64,000 nt of DNA. It comes from Lithobates sylvaticus (lineage: Eukaryota; Chordata; Amphibia; Anura; Ranidae). Positions within the stretch are counted from its first letter, which is position 1. The number at the start of each line of letters is the position of its first letter. The stretch lies in assembly GCA_028564925.1 (NCBI GenBank), contig CM053026.1, positions 131,972,150 through 132,036,149 of the forward strand, in the 5' to 3' direction. The position numbers were made by a program, and so were the translations under genes. Positions 32,051 through 42,733 of the stretch are shown in pieces. Under the pieces are notes generated by a model. That model did no database searches and was not told the DNA's origin. It was given only the letters and a program-made list of their open reading frames with translations.

Positions 32051-32861
32051 TACTATTTTATTCTACTTTTCATCTTCTACCCATGGAGCTGTTTTTCCAG
32101 CATATACAGGCTGCAATAGCTGTAATGTTCAGAAATTCAAGGTGTTTATATTGAAATTTCACAGCTGAGCTCCAGGTATTGGTTTTATTGTAGTTGCATA
32201 ATATTGCAGCTTGGACCAATGTAAGTATGCGTTTTCCATACCTGTGGGACCGCTGAGGAAGTAGAGAATCACTGTAGTGAATGTTGCTACTATAGTGATT
32301 GCCACTGTCTTCCATGTCCAACACTGAGCAGCTACCCTGCTGCTTATTAACCACACTCAACATGAGACCCACTTACAGATTCTCATTGATTCAAAATAAA
32401 TGTAAGGCATTCTCTGATCAGATTAGGTAATTATAATTATTTATTTCAATAATTTGATGGGTAGGTCCGTCTTTTCCATGAACAGGGATGCATAGGGGTT
32501 GTGTGCATCCCTGTTGTTGTCTATTGCATGGACACAGCTGCTGTGTCCCAATATGACATGCAGGTGCATGTGGGTGTGGGTTATTGAACTAACCCTGTGT
32601 GCTTTGGGGACCAGCACTGGAAATGCACCCTCAAGGCTGTATTCGTGCAATTGCCTGTCCAAATAGAGAACAATAGGGTGCTGGCACAGGGATGCAGAAA
32701 ACACCTGTGCATCCCCATACCAGGACAAGGCAGCCCTGCATGTGGCATGCTTGCCATCACCCTGTGTGAATAGGGTCTTAGAATATATCAGTACGGAAAA
32801 CCATATACAGTACTGTAAAAAATATTCTTTCAAAATTACATTTCCATAACAATACAATCTC
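32051..32861. other. Unassigned, partly repeat-like
   Basis: The block at about 32450-32785 (GGGATGCATAGGGG ... CACCCTGTGTGAATAGGG) has the wording of a dispersed frog repeat, but I could not find inverted ends. The minus frame at 32070-32372 is discussed under rejected items. Confidence 0.3.
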
Positions 32862-33098
32862 TAATGCCGCGTACACACGTCGGAATTTCTGACAACAAAT
32901 GTTCGATGTGAGCTTGTTGTCGGAAATTCCGACCATGTGTAGGCTCCATCAGAAAATTGCTGTCGGAATTTCCGACAACAAAAATTTGAGAGCTGGATCT
33001 CAAATTTTCCGACAACAAAATCCGTTTGAGCCAACATCCGTTGGAAATAAATCCAGGATTTTGTTGTTGGAATGTCCGATCATGTGTACGTGGCATTA
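32862..33098. mobile_element. GTACACACGG-family MITE, copy 2
   Basis: TAATGCCGCGTACACACG at the left and CATGTGTACGTGGCATTA at the right. The interior repeats TTTCCGACAACAAA in both orientations, so the element folds on itself. Confidence 0.85.
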
Positions 33099-33573
33099 GA
33101 GCGCATTCACACTGCCTGCACACTAAGTGCTCTTACAGGCAGCTGTTCGTTTCGGCTGCAGTGAAGGGGCAGTGTAATATCAGCGCATCAGTTTCCTGTT
33201 TTATTACTTTTTTAATATTTTATTTGAAGTGCACAAAGTAACATTTAATTCCTGTCTCCACAATGCAATGCAGTGCGTTGTACTGCTGTGCGGTAACGTG
33301 GTGACTACCTGTTCGCTGCAGTAAAATGCAGTATATAAACATTTTTCCACAGCTCACTGCACCCCACCTCTGGGATGCATTGCAGTGTAAATGGGGCACA
33401 TAGAAAGCAATTGTTTTCTATATGCCAAAGTGGTGACGGCCGTTCATCCGTTGCAGAAAAACACCAGGTGGTTGAATAAATCCTTATGGTAAGTACATTC
33501 ATTACATCTTGGACGCTGACATACATCTTAGAACAAATCTTCCAGACATTGTACCACACTTGAGTTACCAAAC
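33099..33573. other. Unassigned repeat-like sequence
   Basis: Starts GAGCGCATTCACACTGCC and contains several GCAGTG/CACTGC inverted motifs, suggesting a further MITE, but ends are not clear. Confidence 0.3.
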
Positions 33574-34121
33574 TTAAAGTGTAACTCCACTTTTGTTGAG
33601 AAAAAAAATTCCCCTCTGGGAGATCTATGTACATTGCAAGGTCTATAAATAAATTTGTTGCAGAATTGTTATTATTCTGAAGAAATCCCTGTGTATTCCT
33701 CTGTGCCTCTGTGCCTGGTGGGTCTAATGGGAGTGGTTTTATAATTATCTATCAGCTGTGCACCTGCAGAGCACTAATGAGGAAATATGCTGGGCCTGCA
33801 TCCCTTTAGACGTGTTCCTACTGGAAATATTTTACCGAAAATGAAATTTTTGTTGCAGGGGATGCTTGAAATCTGACTTGTATCTTAAGCAGACTTTTAG
33901 GAAAATTGGTGAGCCAATCACACAAGCAGGAAATTATATTTCTGGGGAGTGGTCAGTATACATTCTGTTTACAGAATAACTTTATTTAGTCATATTGCAT
34001 TGCATTTATAGAAAATTACAGCAGCTGCAGATTGAAAAGGAAAGAAAAGCAAAGGAAAGCTATATTATTTATTTTTTTATTTGCTATTTTTTTCCCCCAC
34101 GAAAGTGGAGTTACCCTTTAA
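33574..34121. mobile_element. TTAA-type MITE (GTAACTCCACTTT ends)
   Basis: TTAAAGTGTAACTCCACTTT at the left and AAAGTGGAGTTACCCTTTAA at the right are inverted repeats of about 20 bp bordered by TTAA. Non-coding interior. Confidence 0.85.
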
Positions 34122-34685
34122 GTTCAGACTTCTTCAATAAGAAAATCACAACTGGTATCTGGGTAGATTTTTGCCTTTCAGTTACACCTATATGTGCCCT
34201 ATTACTATAACAACAAAGGTAGGTGGATTTCTGCAGTTGGTATCTTGTTTTTGTTTACTAGGACAAAATATAATTAATCGTGGAAAGATATTATACTATT
34301 ATATCTTCTCATGTTGCATTTTTACAGCTGTCAGCTATATTTAAAAATATAACTATACTACTATAAAACTGCTGCCACTGTTCTGCACACCCAGCTTCTT
34401 TTTAGTTTCCCTCCAAAACTTGGCTTCTGTCCTCTGCTACCTTTCTCACGCGCCTCTTTATCCTTTACTCACCATCTTACTTGTCTTGCTGCACAATCCT
34501 TGCCACCTGTCTTCTCTGCATCCCACTTATCAAAAATTAAGTCCACTGCCTCTTCTGCCCACCCAGACCCAACCCCTAAACTCCATTCTTGCTGCTTCAG
34601 TTTTCCACCAAATACAAATTTTCCAGTCAGAGTGGAATTCCAGTCTATATCTAACTAAGCCTAAAACTGCTTCCAACCTCCCTTT
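34122..34685. other. Unique sequence with an open plus frame
   Basis: A pyrimidine-rich stretch keeps the plus frame 34420-34725 open. The deduced Leu/Pro/Ser-rich peptide is not recognised, the frame runs on into a MITE, and it lacks splice or promoter context. I do not call it a gene. Confidence 0.3.
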
Positions 34686-34892
34686 TAATGCTGCATACAC
34701 ACCGCTGGACTTGCCGACGAACTAAGCTCCGTGGGCATTTCCGACAGAAAGCTTTAGAACATGTTCTATATAAGTCCATCGGAAATGCCAGCAGAGAAAG
34801 TCTGATGGGGCATACACACGGTCGGAATGTCCGATGAAAAGCTCTCATCTGACTTTTTCTGACAGAAAGTCCGGCCGTGTGTATGCAGCATA
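34686..34892. mobile_element. GTACACACGG-family MITE, copy 3 (diverged)
   Basis: TAATGCTGCATACACACCG at the left and CGTGTGTATGCAGCATA at the right. GCATACACACGGTCGG lies inside. CpG sites have decayed to TG/CA, implying an older copy. Confidence 0.75.
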
Positions 34893-35250
34893 ACACCTAT
34901 ACTAAATACCCTGTAGAATAAAGATACTCATACCTATTCTCAGGGTATTCTGGTCTGGTCTCCTGATTGGTTCCCAGTGGCTATAGCTGCTAGCAATAAT
35001 CACTGTGTTCTCCCGGCAGGGACAGCTCCCTGCGCCCCCCCATCAGGAGAACACAATAGCTGTGCAGGAGGGATTTCCCCATCAACACTGACTGTGGGTT
35101 GCAGGAAAGAAAATTGCATCATCTATGGACTGCCTTGGAGAAATCTCATATAATGATCACAATGCAAACAAAGCCTGGCTCCATCAATTTTTGCAAGGTG
35201 CTTTCAGCCTCCTAGAATCAAATGTTTCAGTATTATATGTGGGGTAGATT
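34893..35250. other. Repeat-like sequence related to 4280-4470
   Basis: Wording such as CTCCCGGCAGGGACAGCTCCC and GGAGGGATTTCCCCATC.. echoes the stretch around 4340-4440. Ends not found. Confidence 0.35.
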
Positions 35251-35722
35251 TAGTGCCGTTTCACACTACAGCGACTTGGGATCTGGCTTGTAAGTCCACA
35301 AGTCGCCCCAAGTTGCTGGACATAAGAAATGCCATAGAAGTAAATGAGAGCCATCTTAATGTACACTATTAAAGTTGCTCCGACTACAGAAAAGGTTCCT
35401 GTACTACTTCAAGGTGACTTCTAGGCAACTTTTACCCATAGATTTCAATGGAAGTTGCCACCAAGTCGGATCTCCATCTATATTGAAGAGACTTTACAGG
35501 AAAAAGAAAATAATTTACCCAGGTACTTCCCACGTTTATCCAGGCAACCCCCTCCCTCCCACAGAGCTGATTATTCTGTGCATGGCCACAGCCAAAGTCG
35601 CCTGTCCTGGAGGCAACTTTAAGTCACATTGTAAGTTGGGCAAAGTCGCACTGAAGTCGCCTCCAAATCGCCTTGCAAAGTCGCACTGTAAGTCGGGTTG
35701 CCCCTTTGTGAATCGGCACTTA
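35251..35722. mobile_element. MITE with AGTGCCG ends
   Basis: TAGTGCCGTTTCACAC at the left and TTGTGAATCGGCACTTA at the right. AAGTCGC and GCGACTT motifs are repeated in both orientations inside. The plus frame 35375-35821 lies across it and is not a gene. Confidence 0.7.
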
Positions 35723-35829
35723 GGAGGATTTACACACTTTGTGCTACTGAGGAGGCCACAAATACTTCATGCAACTTTACTAACTATAAGTCATATTATA
35801 CTTAGTACTGAGTCAGGCTGAAAACAATA

Positions 35830-35950
35830 TTAAACCCAAAACCAAAATTGAAAATAATAGAAATAAAGCCTAAAAAAGAAAACAAATGCACCCATCACAT
35901 CTGAGGAATTGGTAAGTTGCAATATAATACATATTTGCTTTTGGGTTTAA
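35830..35950. mobile_element. Small TTAAACCC MITE
   Basis: TTAAACCCAAAACCAAAA and TTGCTTTTGGGTTTAA are inverted and bordered by TTAA. Same family as the element at 4092. Confidence 0.7.
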
Positions 35951-36719
35951 TGCCACTTTAAGTTTAATATGGCTTATAGTCAGAACTGTATACAATTGTA
36001 TGGAGTGCTTATGATCTCCTCTGTATCACAAAGGACATATAAAGCAGCTTAAATCACCATAAAGCCACTTCACACTTCAATCCTGCACCAGTTCCATAGA
36101 TGCTTACTATTCAGATCAACAGGCACAGTCTTGGAAAAATTACAATAAACAAAATAAAGTGCATAGAAAGTCTTTTTAAGTTATTGTAGCAGTGCTATCA
36201 GCTGGACGTAAATGTCCGATGTAAATAAATAAATAAATGATTCTCCAACAGTATAAAAGTGAAACAGTTCTATATAGTTGCTGTGTAGTCAATCTGAGCC
36301 ATCCACCAGAACATTTCACCACGTGTGATGCTCTTCCCCTTATGGGGGTGCACTCACCAGATACACAATAAATATAAGCCTGTAGTCATGAATTTCTCCA
36401 CTTCTCCTCCAATATCACCATAATAGTTCTCCCAATACGCAGGTACCGGTCAAAACATGTGGAAAAAATAATTGGGCCACATAGTGTGATACTGTATAAA
36501 ATGCAATTTATTGAAATTCTTCCCCAAAACAAACAAATCCCTTAGTAAGTTAAGCGTACCAAAATGTATAAAAATTAGGGCAAATGTAAAAAGTGCACTG
36601 TGCCTGAGCTTTTTCCTCCTCGCCGGAAATATAATGGGATGAGTTCGCTGTGTACAGCAGCGGCGTCCTTCCTATTTCGGCCTGTGGAGCGCTAGCTTGG
36701 ACTGCACACGTCACTTCTG

Positions 36720-36781
36720 GTTGGCTTACGACCCTGACGTGTTTCATCGCTTCTGACTTCGTCACAAGGGCGTAAGCCAAC
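36720..36781 (-). ncRNA. Hammerhead ribozyme-like motif of the PLE
   Basis: On the minus strand, GTTGGCTTACG.CCCTT (stem I, 5' side) is followed by GTGACGA, a short weak stem II (GTC / GAT with a 6-nt loop), GAAA, a minimal stem III CACG, the cleavage-type triplet GTC and AGGG.CGTAAGCCAAC (stem I, 3' side). Stem I pairs over 15-16 positions with one mismatch and one G-T pair. Compared with the core CUGANGA...GAAA...UH, the only core difference is C3 to G, which would abolish the C3-G8 pair. So the fold is well preserved but probably not active. Confidence 0.6.
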
Positions 36782-37828
36782 ACCCGGAAGCGGTCTATTT
36801 ATGTTGAGTGGCAAGCCGCCCAACCAATCACAGCGTTCATGTGTTGCCAATAGGGGATGGAGCGCCCAGAGTACCGCCCACAGTGTCTGCACATGAAGGT
36901 TCAGTGCGGACGTCCCCCTAGCACACGGATCACTATGGTTACGGGTAACAAACATCCAGCTTTTCATATAAATACAATACACCTTACAGTCAAAATAATA
37001 CTAGCACCCAGAGATGTCATTCTGCACGCTGCACCCGATGGCATTGATATCGATATATGTCATTATAAATTACACATCTATAAATGACAGATCACCCCTG
37101 TTTACTATGTTTAAACATGACGTTTGTGGTGCAAACATGTAAAAATTAGCTATATATCAGAACTATTTAGTGGCATCTAGTAGTTATGTCGGTATATGTC
37201 ATAAATAATGCCAAAAACATATGTTAATGGTACCATCGTGCATTGCACCATGACTCTCTTAACAGTACTTCAAAAATTACATTTATTGCCTTAAAATAAA
37301 TTAAGGAATATAAATATAAAATACTAAAATAATTAAATAATTAGTGTTTATGTGTTTAAGATATAATTAATAGATGTATATAAAAAAAGGACCATAGTCA
37401 CTTATTTAAACTGTATGTAGAATAAATAAGTATAAAAAATGGATAAAGACTGGATATAAAGATTAAAAATTAAATACTGTGGATAAAAATATATATAATT
37501 AAATATAGATTCATAAATAAAATTGATGAATGGATAAATAAATTTACTAAAATATAGAAATTAATCTAAAAATGTAATAAATATGTAGGGGGCACTTGGG
37601 ATAAATTAAATGTATCTTATTAATGAATATCAAAAATATCAAAGATAAAATTATAAATTATAAATGTAGGGACCACTTAGGCATAATCAAAATAATCTGG
37701 ATATTATTTTGTATTTATATTCCACATGATTAACAATCCATAATAAATTCATAATCTCATGATATACATGAGATGAAAACACGGGTAAGGGTAGGTCAAG
37801 GGAACAGGGTAATATTTAGGGGAACCTA

Positions 37829-38464
37829 GGTGTCACTAATGAAGCAATTTATATCAAGTTTGATGTTTAGCCCTTTTGGGGCAAGTACATCGACCAAATA
37901 TATCCACTGAGTTTCGTGTCTTGATAGTTGCTGAACCATATGGATCCCCCTACAATGTGGTTGTACCTGTTCAATTCCCCAAAATTCTAATCCCTTAGGA
38001 TCCATGTTATGTTTTAATTTAAAATGTAAGGATACATTGTGATCTTTGTAACCTATTTTTATATTATGAATATGTTCGGCTATTCTTATCCGTAGCAGTC
38101 TCTTTGTGCGACCTATATAGATAAGGCCGCACGGGCATTTTAGGGCATACACCACATACATACTATTGCATGTGATAAATTGTTTGATCTCAAAACTGTT
38201 GTTATTGGCTGTGGAAGTGAAGTTGTCTAAGGCTCTGATTGGTCTTGATACCCTGCGGCGTGCTTTACATTTCCTACAAGCAAAAAAAACATTTTTATCC
38301 CAAAATGTAGGAGGTTTTTTTGGGGGGTCTATGACTTTTTTCACCACCTTATCTCCAAAGTTCGTTGCTTTTCTGTAAACAAATTGGGGTACAGGTGGTA
38401 GAGCTGTCATCAGTTTCTTGTCCAGGAGCAAAATATGCCAATGTTGTTTGAATATATGTTCCAC
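37829..38464 (-). pseudogene. PLE GIY-YIG endonuclease part
   Basis: Open minus frame of about 212 codons. It contains a Cys motif FFACRKCKARR typical of the linker before the nuclease, then MYVVYALKCPCGLIYIGRTK (the GIY...YIG pair, with GIY as VVY), followed by R-x-R-I-A-E-H-x-x-x-I, and a C-terminal ...HETQWIYLVDVLAPKGLN. These are the conserved features of the Penelope GIY-YIG domain that nicks target DNA. It continues the RT reading direction but is separated from it by frame breaks. Confidence 0.88.
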
Positions 38465-38739
38465 TTCTTGGTATGTGGCATGGAAGCCTGAGATAAAGGA
38501 CCACTCTTTATTTTGTTTAATGGAGGTTGTTGTTTCTGTTGTTGGATTGGATTCTTTTTCTTTCAGAGTTTTTGCTCTTGAATGAGCGCCACTTCTTCTA
38601 CGATTTTTTGTAGTTTATCTGGGTTGTAGCCCCTTGCCTCAAATCTTTTTGAAAGAATATTCGATTGTGCGAGATAATTTTCTTCTTCCGAGCAATTTCT
38701 CCTCACTCGCATAATTTGACCCTTTGGGATGTTTCTTAA

Positions 38740-39770
38740 CCATAATGGGTGATGGCCACTAGACATAGGCAGGTAACTGTTATGGTCTGTTTTTTTTTTT
38801 TAAATACTTTAGTTTCCAATTTGTTATATTTACGATAAACAGTAACATCTAAGAAATTAATCTCATCGCAGTGCCAGTTTGATGTCAATCTAATATTGTT
38901 ATTATTGATATTAAGACCATCTAAAAACATCTCTAAATCCTGGCAGGTCCCTGCCCAGATAAAAAATAGGTCATCAATAAAACGTTTGTAAAAGATCAGC
39001 TCTGGACGTTGGTTATTAAAAATGGTTTTGTCTTCCCATTCGGCCATAAAAAGATTAGCGATACTGGGAGCAAACTTGTCTCCCATTGCTACACCCCTCT
39101 GCTGCGAATAAAAACATCCATTATACCAGAAATAGTTATGGTTAAGACAGAAATCTAGTGAGTTTCTTAAAAACATTTTTTGATTAAAAGGCAGGTCATC
39201 TCTTTTACTTAGTGCCCAATTTAATGCCAATAATGCGTCATCATGTTGTATGATGGAGTACAGGGAAGACACATCTGCTCTGACCAAAAGTACTTGTTCC
39301 CTATTTTCTAAATCCACCCCTTGTAAGGTATTTAGAAAACTCTTTGTGTCACGTAAGTATGATCTAGTATCTCTCATACTTTTTTGTAGAAATGTGTCTA
39401 GATATTGTCCCATTCTAGAAGATACAGATTTGATGCTATTCACAATGGGTCTGGCTGGCGGATTTACCGGGTCTTTATGGATCTTTGGGAGCGTATAAAG
39501 TGTGGGGATCCTGCTGCTGGATGGAACCAGGTATCTCTTTTCTTTGCAAGAGAGAACTCCTGTGAGTGATCCCACCTCTACCAGTTTTTCTAGTTGGTCC
39601 CTGTAGCTCTGTGTAGGATCTTTCTTGAGTATTTTGTAAGTTACTTCATCCAATAACATCTCCATGATCTGTCCATGATAGAAATCTTTTGAAAGTAGTA
39701 CTACTCCTCCTCCCTTGTCCGCCGGCCTCACGATAATAGCTTTGCGATTTTTCTAGTAGTTTTATGCCTT
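38740..39770 (-). pseudogene. PLE reverse transcriptase part
   Basis: A 331-codon open frame on the minus strand. Motifs in order: KGGGVVLLSKDFY (RT1 region), TLPKIHKDP and ARPIVNS (RT2), ADVSSLYSIIQHDDAL (motif A with its catalytic Asp), QRGVAMGDKFAPSIANLFM (motif B), YKRFIDDLFFIW (motif C, IDD) and EINFLDVTVYR (RT6). All catalytic aspartates are in place. Upstream, a second frame (39646-39865) continues as ETLKPKKEINVRHIEEGIKL before the TTAA element interrupts. The text is typical of vertebrate Penelope RTs. Confidence 0.9.
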
Positions 39771-40511
39771 CCTCTATGTGTCTCACATTAATTTCTTTTT
39801 TGGGTTTCAGTGTTTCTAAATCTTGTAATACCAATCCTTTAAACACCTCCACGTGATGATTGCCTTTAACCTCCCTGGCAGTATTCCCGAGTCTGGCTCG
39901 GGGTGGAATTCCAGTACCATTAGCAGTAACCCCAAGCCAGACTCGGGATCGCATTGCAGTATCCAGGGAAAGTACAGGGAAAGTTACTTACCTTGTCCCC
40001 TGGATCCTGCGATGTCTCCCCGCTGTGTGTGCGAGCTGTCTCCTCACTCGATTCACACAGTGCCGAGTGCCACTGAGCTCCGTTCCCTGCGACGTTGCGA
40101 CGCACGGGAGTGGAGAACGGCGGCAAATTAAAAAAAGTAAAAACACACAATACATATACAGTACTGTAATCTTACAGATTACAGTACTGTATACAAAAAA
40201 TTACACATCCCCTTTGTCCTAGTGGTCTGTCCAGTGCCCTGTATGCACTTTTATATTATAAATACTGTTTTTTTCTGCCTGGAATTTGGAGATTGTCCAT
40301 AGCAACCAAAAAGTGTCCCTTTATGTCAAAAGTGGTTTTATAATAAATTAGAATCACTTGCAGAATTGAGCGATAGCGATTTGTGGGGAAATTCGTCAAA
40401 CACTAAATCTAATGACAGCGACAATTCTGCAACTCAGCAAATTTCAGTGTTTTTGATTTGATTACATTATTGAATAATTTTTATTATTATTATATTATTA
40501 TTTGTTATAAT

Positions 40512-42361
40512 TGTAGCGGGGTCGTACCCCTTTTAGGGGAAAAGACTACATTCCCCATAATTCCCCAGGCTCCCGGGCTGTTGGTTTCCGCCCGAGAGGC
40601 TGCTGGGGGAGGTGATAAAAGGGAAGAGGAGAGACCGCCTCTTCCTCTTCTGACTGTGCTGGGGACGCGGAGACTTGTTCCTGAGGAGACACCTGTGCGG
40701 ACCGGGACTGCTGAAGGCCTGAAGCCTGGGCCTTGCAGCAGGTGGAGAGAGACTCTCACCCCTCAGAGTCAGCAGCAGCGGAGCGGAGACTTTTCCCTAC
40801 AGTCGGTCGGTCGGAGAGAGGACCGGAACGCAGGGGCTGTGACGGAGGAGACCGGACGCCGCCATTGGAGGGACCGGAGCTGAGGACGGTACCCCAGGAT
40901 TGGTGAGCGAGCTGAAAAGCTCATCCTACATTGTTACATACACTTTTATGCCTATTGAACTGCCAAGGCACAATTTACCTCAGAGCAGCAGATGTTTCTT
41001 TCTGTGGATTACAAATACACCATTTAAAGCTACATGTGCACCACCTCTACAGTTCTCTTGCCGGTGAAGAATACTGTACTTATTCAAGGACTGAGCTCTA
41101 TTGCTAGGGATCAGGCCTGGTTGGTCCGTTAGGTAGGCGCAGATAGATTTATTGCACCTCAGGGGTGCATAGCAGACGGTCGCTACACTTGGCGTTCCGT
41201 TCCCCATTGCTAGTTTGATACATATATGTGTACATGTTAAAGTGCATATTGCAGGGACCTGCTAAAGTATTGTAAGTCATATGTTTAAATGCATGTTACT
41301 ATTTCTTTTCCTTACTGCCAAAGTAAAGCCAGTTATTCTTATCTCAGCAGTCTGCTTGTGAGTTCATATCCATTACACTAAGGTGTCCTTTTATGAAGCA
41401 GTGAAATCTATTCACTGCTTCATTCTCCGGCATTCACAGAGGAGATCTTTCTCCTCTGTGTGCCAGTTTATGAAGCATAGTAGATCGCTTCACCCTTGGA
41501 GGAGTGAAGAGATCTACAAACGCTTCAAACAGTGGAGAACGGCCCCTGATACTGGAATCTCGTGAGACTTTACGAGATTACAGCACCAGAAATTCACTGA
41601 AACACTGAGATGTCCATTTATTAAGCGGTGATAAATTATCACAGCTCAATACATGGACAGACACCAGTGTGATTAATGTTAATAAAATAAAGAGTCCCCC
41701 CTACATTATATATACATGTATACACACACACACATTATATATACATGTATACACACACACACACATATATACATGTATATACACACATTATATATATATA
41801 TACATATACACATTATATATATATACATGTATACACATATATATGACAGGGGGACATGGTTACAGTGTTGGGGGGTCTGAACGAGGCATAAGGAAGTTAA
41901 TAATCTTCCTCTTTCCTCCTCAGATCCCCCGGGTTTCTCTCTTCACTCCCCGCTTCACCACCTCTGAGTTGGTGAATCGGGGAGGGTGAATTCTGACACA
42001 GATCGCCAGTGAAGCGCTGAGATCGCAGCTTCATACACTGGCCGTTACTGTGTCATTCTATGGGGATTCTCCATGTGCAGAGATAATCGGCGGGAGAACA
42101 AGTTCAAACACTTCTTCCCCCGATTATCTCTGGTTTATAAACTGTTTATGGGCTGTGATCAGTGGTGATCCTCAGGATCTCCGCTGATCACTGCTTCATA
42201 AAAGGACACCTTAGAGTATAAGTGATATTTATATGTGCATAGATACATACCCCTTTACTAACTGTGCCAGAGCGGGTAGAGCAAATTGCCGGGGGTTGGT
42301 GGAGCTGTACTCAGGGACCCAAAACAAACCAGCGGCCCTCTTAACTGGGGGTATCGCTACA
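40512..42361 (+). mobile_element. Solo LTR, itself interrupted
   Basis: TGTAGCGGGGTCGTACCCC at the left and GGTATCGCTACA at the right (TG...CA). The 4-bp repeat TAAT lies immediately outside (40508-40511 and 42362-42365). Without the nested MITE the LTR is about 1.02 kb, matching the 1.03-kb LTR at 27423-28454. A GC-rich first half with GATAAAAGGG near 40614 and a later AT-rich part are consistent with U3/R/U5 order on the plus strand. Fossil. Confidence 0.75.
41381..42211. mobile_element. Tc1-type MITE in the LTR (TA target)
   Basis: AGGTGTCCTTTTATGAAGCA and TGCTTCATAAAAGGACACCT are exact 20-bp inverted ends, and similarity continues to TGA/TCA. The dinucleotide TA lies outside both ends (41379-41380 and 42212-42213). 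A CA/TA microsatellite occupies about 41706-41845. An internal block TCCATTTATTAAGCGGTGATAAATTATCAC partly echoes the ends. Confidence 0.9.
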
Positions 42362-42579
42362 TAATTATTTATAGTTATTTATTATATTATAATTTATGAT
42401 TTTGTGTTTCAAACTTTATCATACCCGGAATGTCTACTAGACTCTGGTTTGGACAGATTTAAATGAGTTATTCCTAAGAATTGCAGGCCTACAATATAAA
42501 ACGCCAAATTTCCATGCAAAATAATTGTACCGCTTTCAGCACCTAAAATCAGAAATAATCATACCGCCAGGGAGGTTAA

Positions 42580-42733
42580 GAAGCAAGTAACAGCATTGTA
42601 ATTCCAATGCGCATATCAAAGTACATGCTCACAACATTCGTGTCAGTCCCCTCATCTCACAGGGTTTACTTCCTCTTTAAAGCTGACCTTATACTTTATA
42701 GAACAGGTGTTGTAGATTATCTTTGAATGTATT
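42580..42733. other. Spacer with MITE-end text
   Basis: CAGGGTTTACTTCCTCTTTAA at about 42659-42679 looks like the right end of a TTAAAG-type MITE whose left part I could not find. Confidence 0.35.

Larger units (their letters stand above)
36150..39865 (-). mobile_element. Penelope-like retroelement (PLE), broken
   Basis: Minus-strand element with a reverse transcriptase (38740-39760), a GIY-YIG endonuclease (37829-38464), an AT-rich 3' region (about 37090-37825), a GC-rich terminal part with a hammerhead-like fold (36720-36781) and AATAAA text near 36510. Penelope-like elements copy RNA into the genome using this RT/endonuclease pair, and many carry hammerhead motifs in their terminal repeats. 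The coding frame is broken in several places and the upstream part is cut off by the TTAA element beginning at 39866. The 3' boundary is approximate. Confidence 0.85.
39866..42579. mobile_element. TTAA element (CCTCCCTGGCGG ends) with nested LTR
   Basis: TTAACCTCCCTGGCAGTATT at the left and ATACCGCCAGGGAGGTTAA at the right, TTAA on both borders: a piggyBac-like non-autonomous element. Its own sequence is 39866-40511 plus 42366-42579, including a hairpin ACAGTACTGTAATC / GATTACAGTACTGT near 40160-40190. The rest is a nested LTR. It cuts the PLE at its reverse-transcriptase end. Confidence 0.88.

Noticed and set aside
32246-32300. Further hammerhead candidate at CGCTGAGGAAGTAGAG
   Set aside because: The CUGANGA-type core is not followed by GAAA or by a closing stem I.
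32070-32372. Minus-strand frame with a hydrophobic stretch (TVAITIVATFTTVILYFL) and a CAG/GTATGG donor
   Set aside because: There is no pyrimidine tract before the possible acceptor, no recognisable family, and two frames are equally open.
34420-34725. Plus-strand frame of 101 residues
   Set aside because: Pyrimidine-rich, unrecognised, runs into a MITE, no supporting signals.
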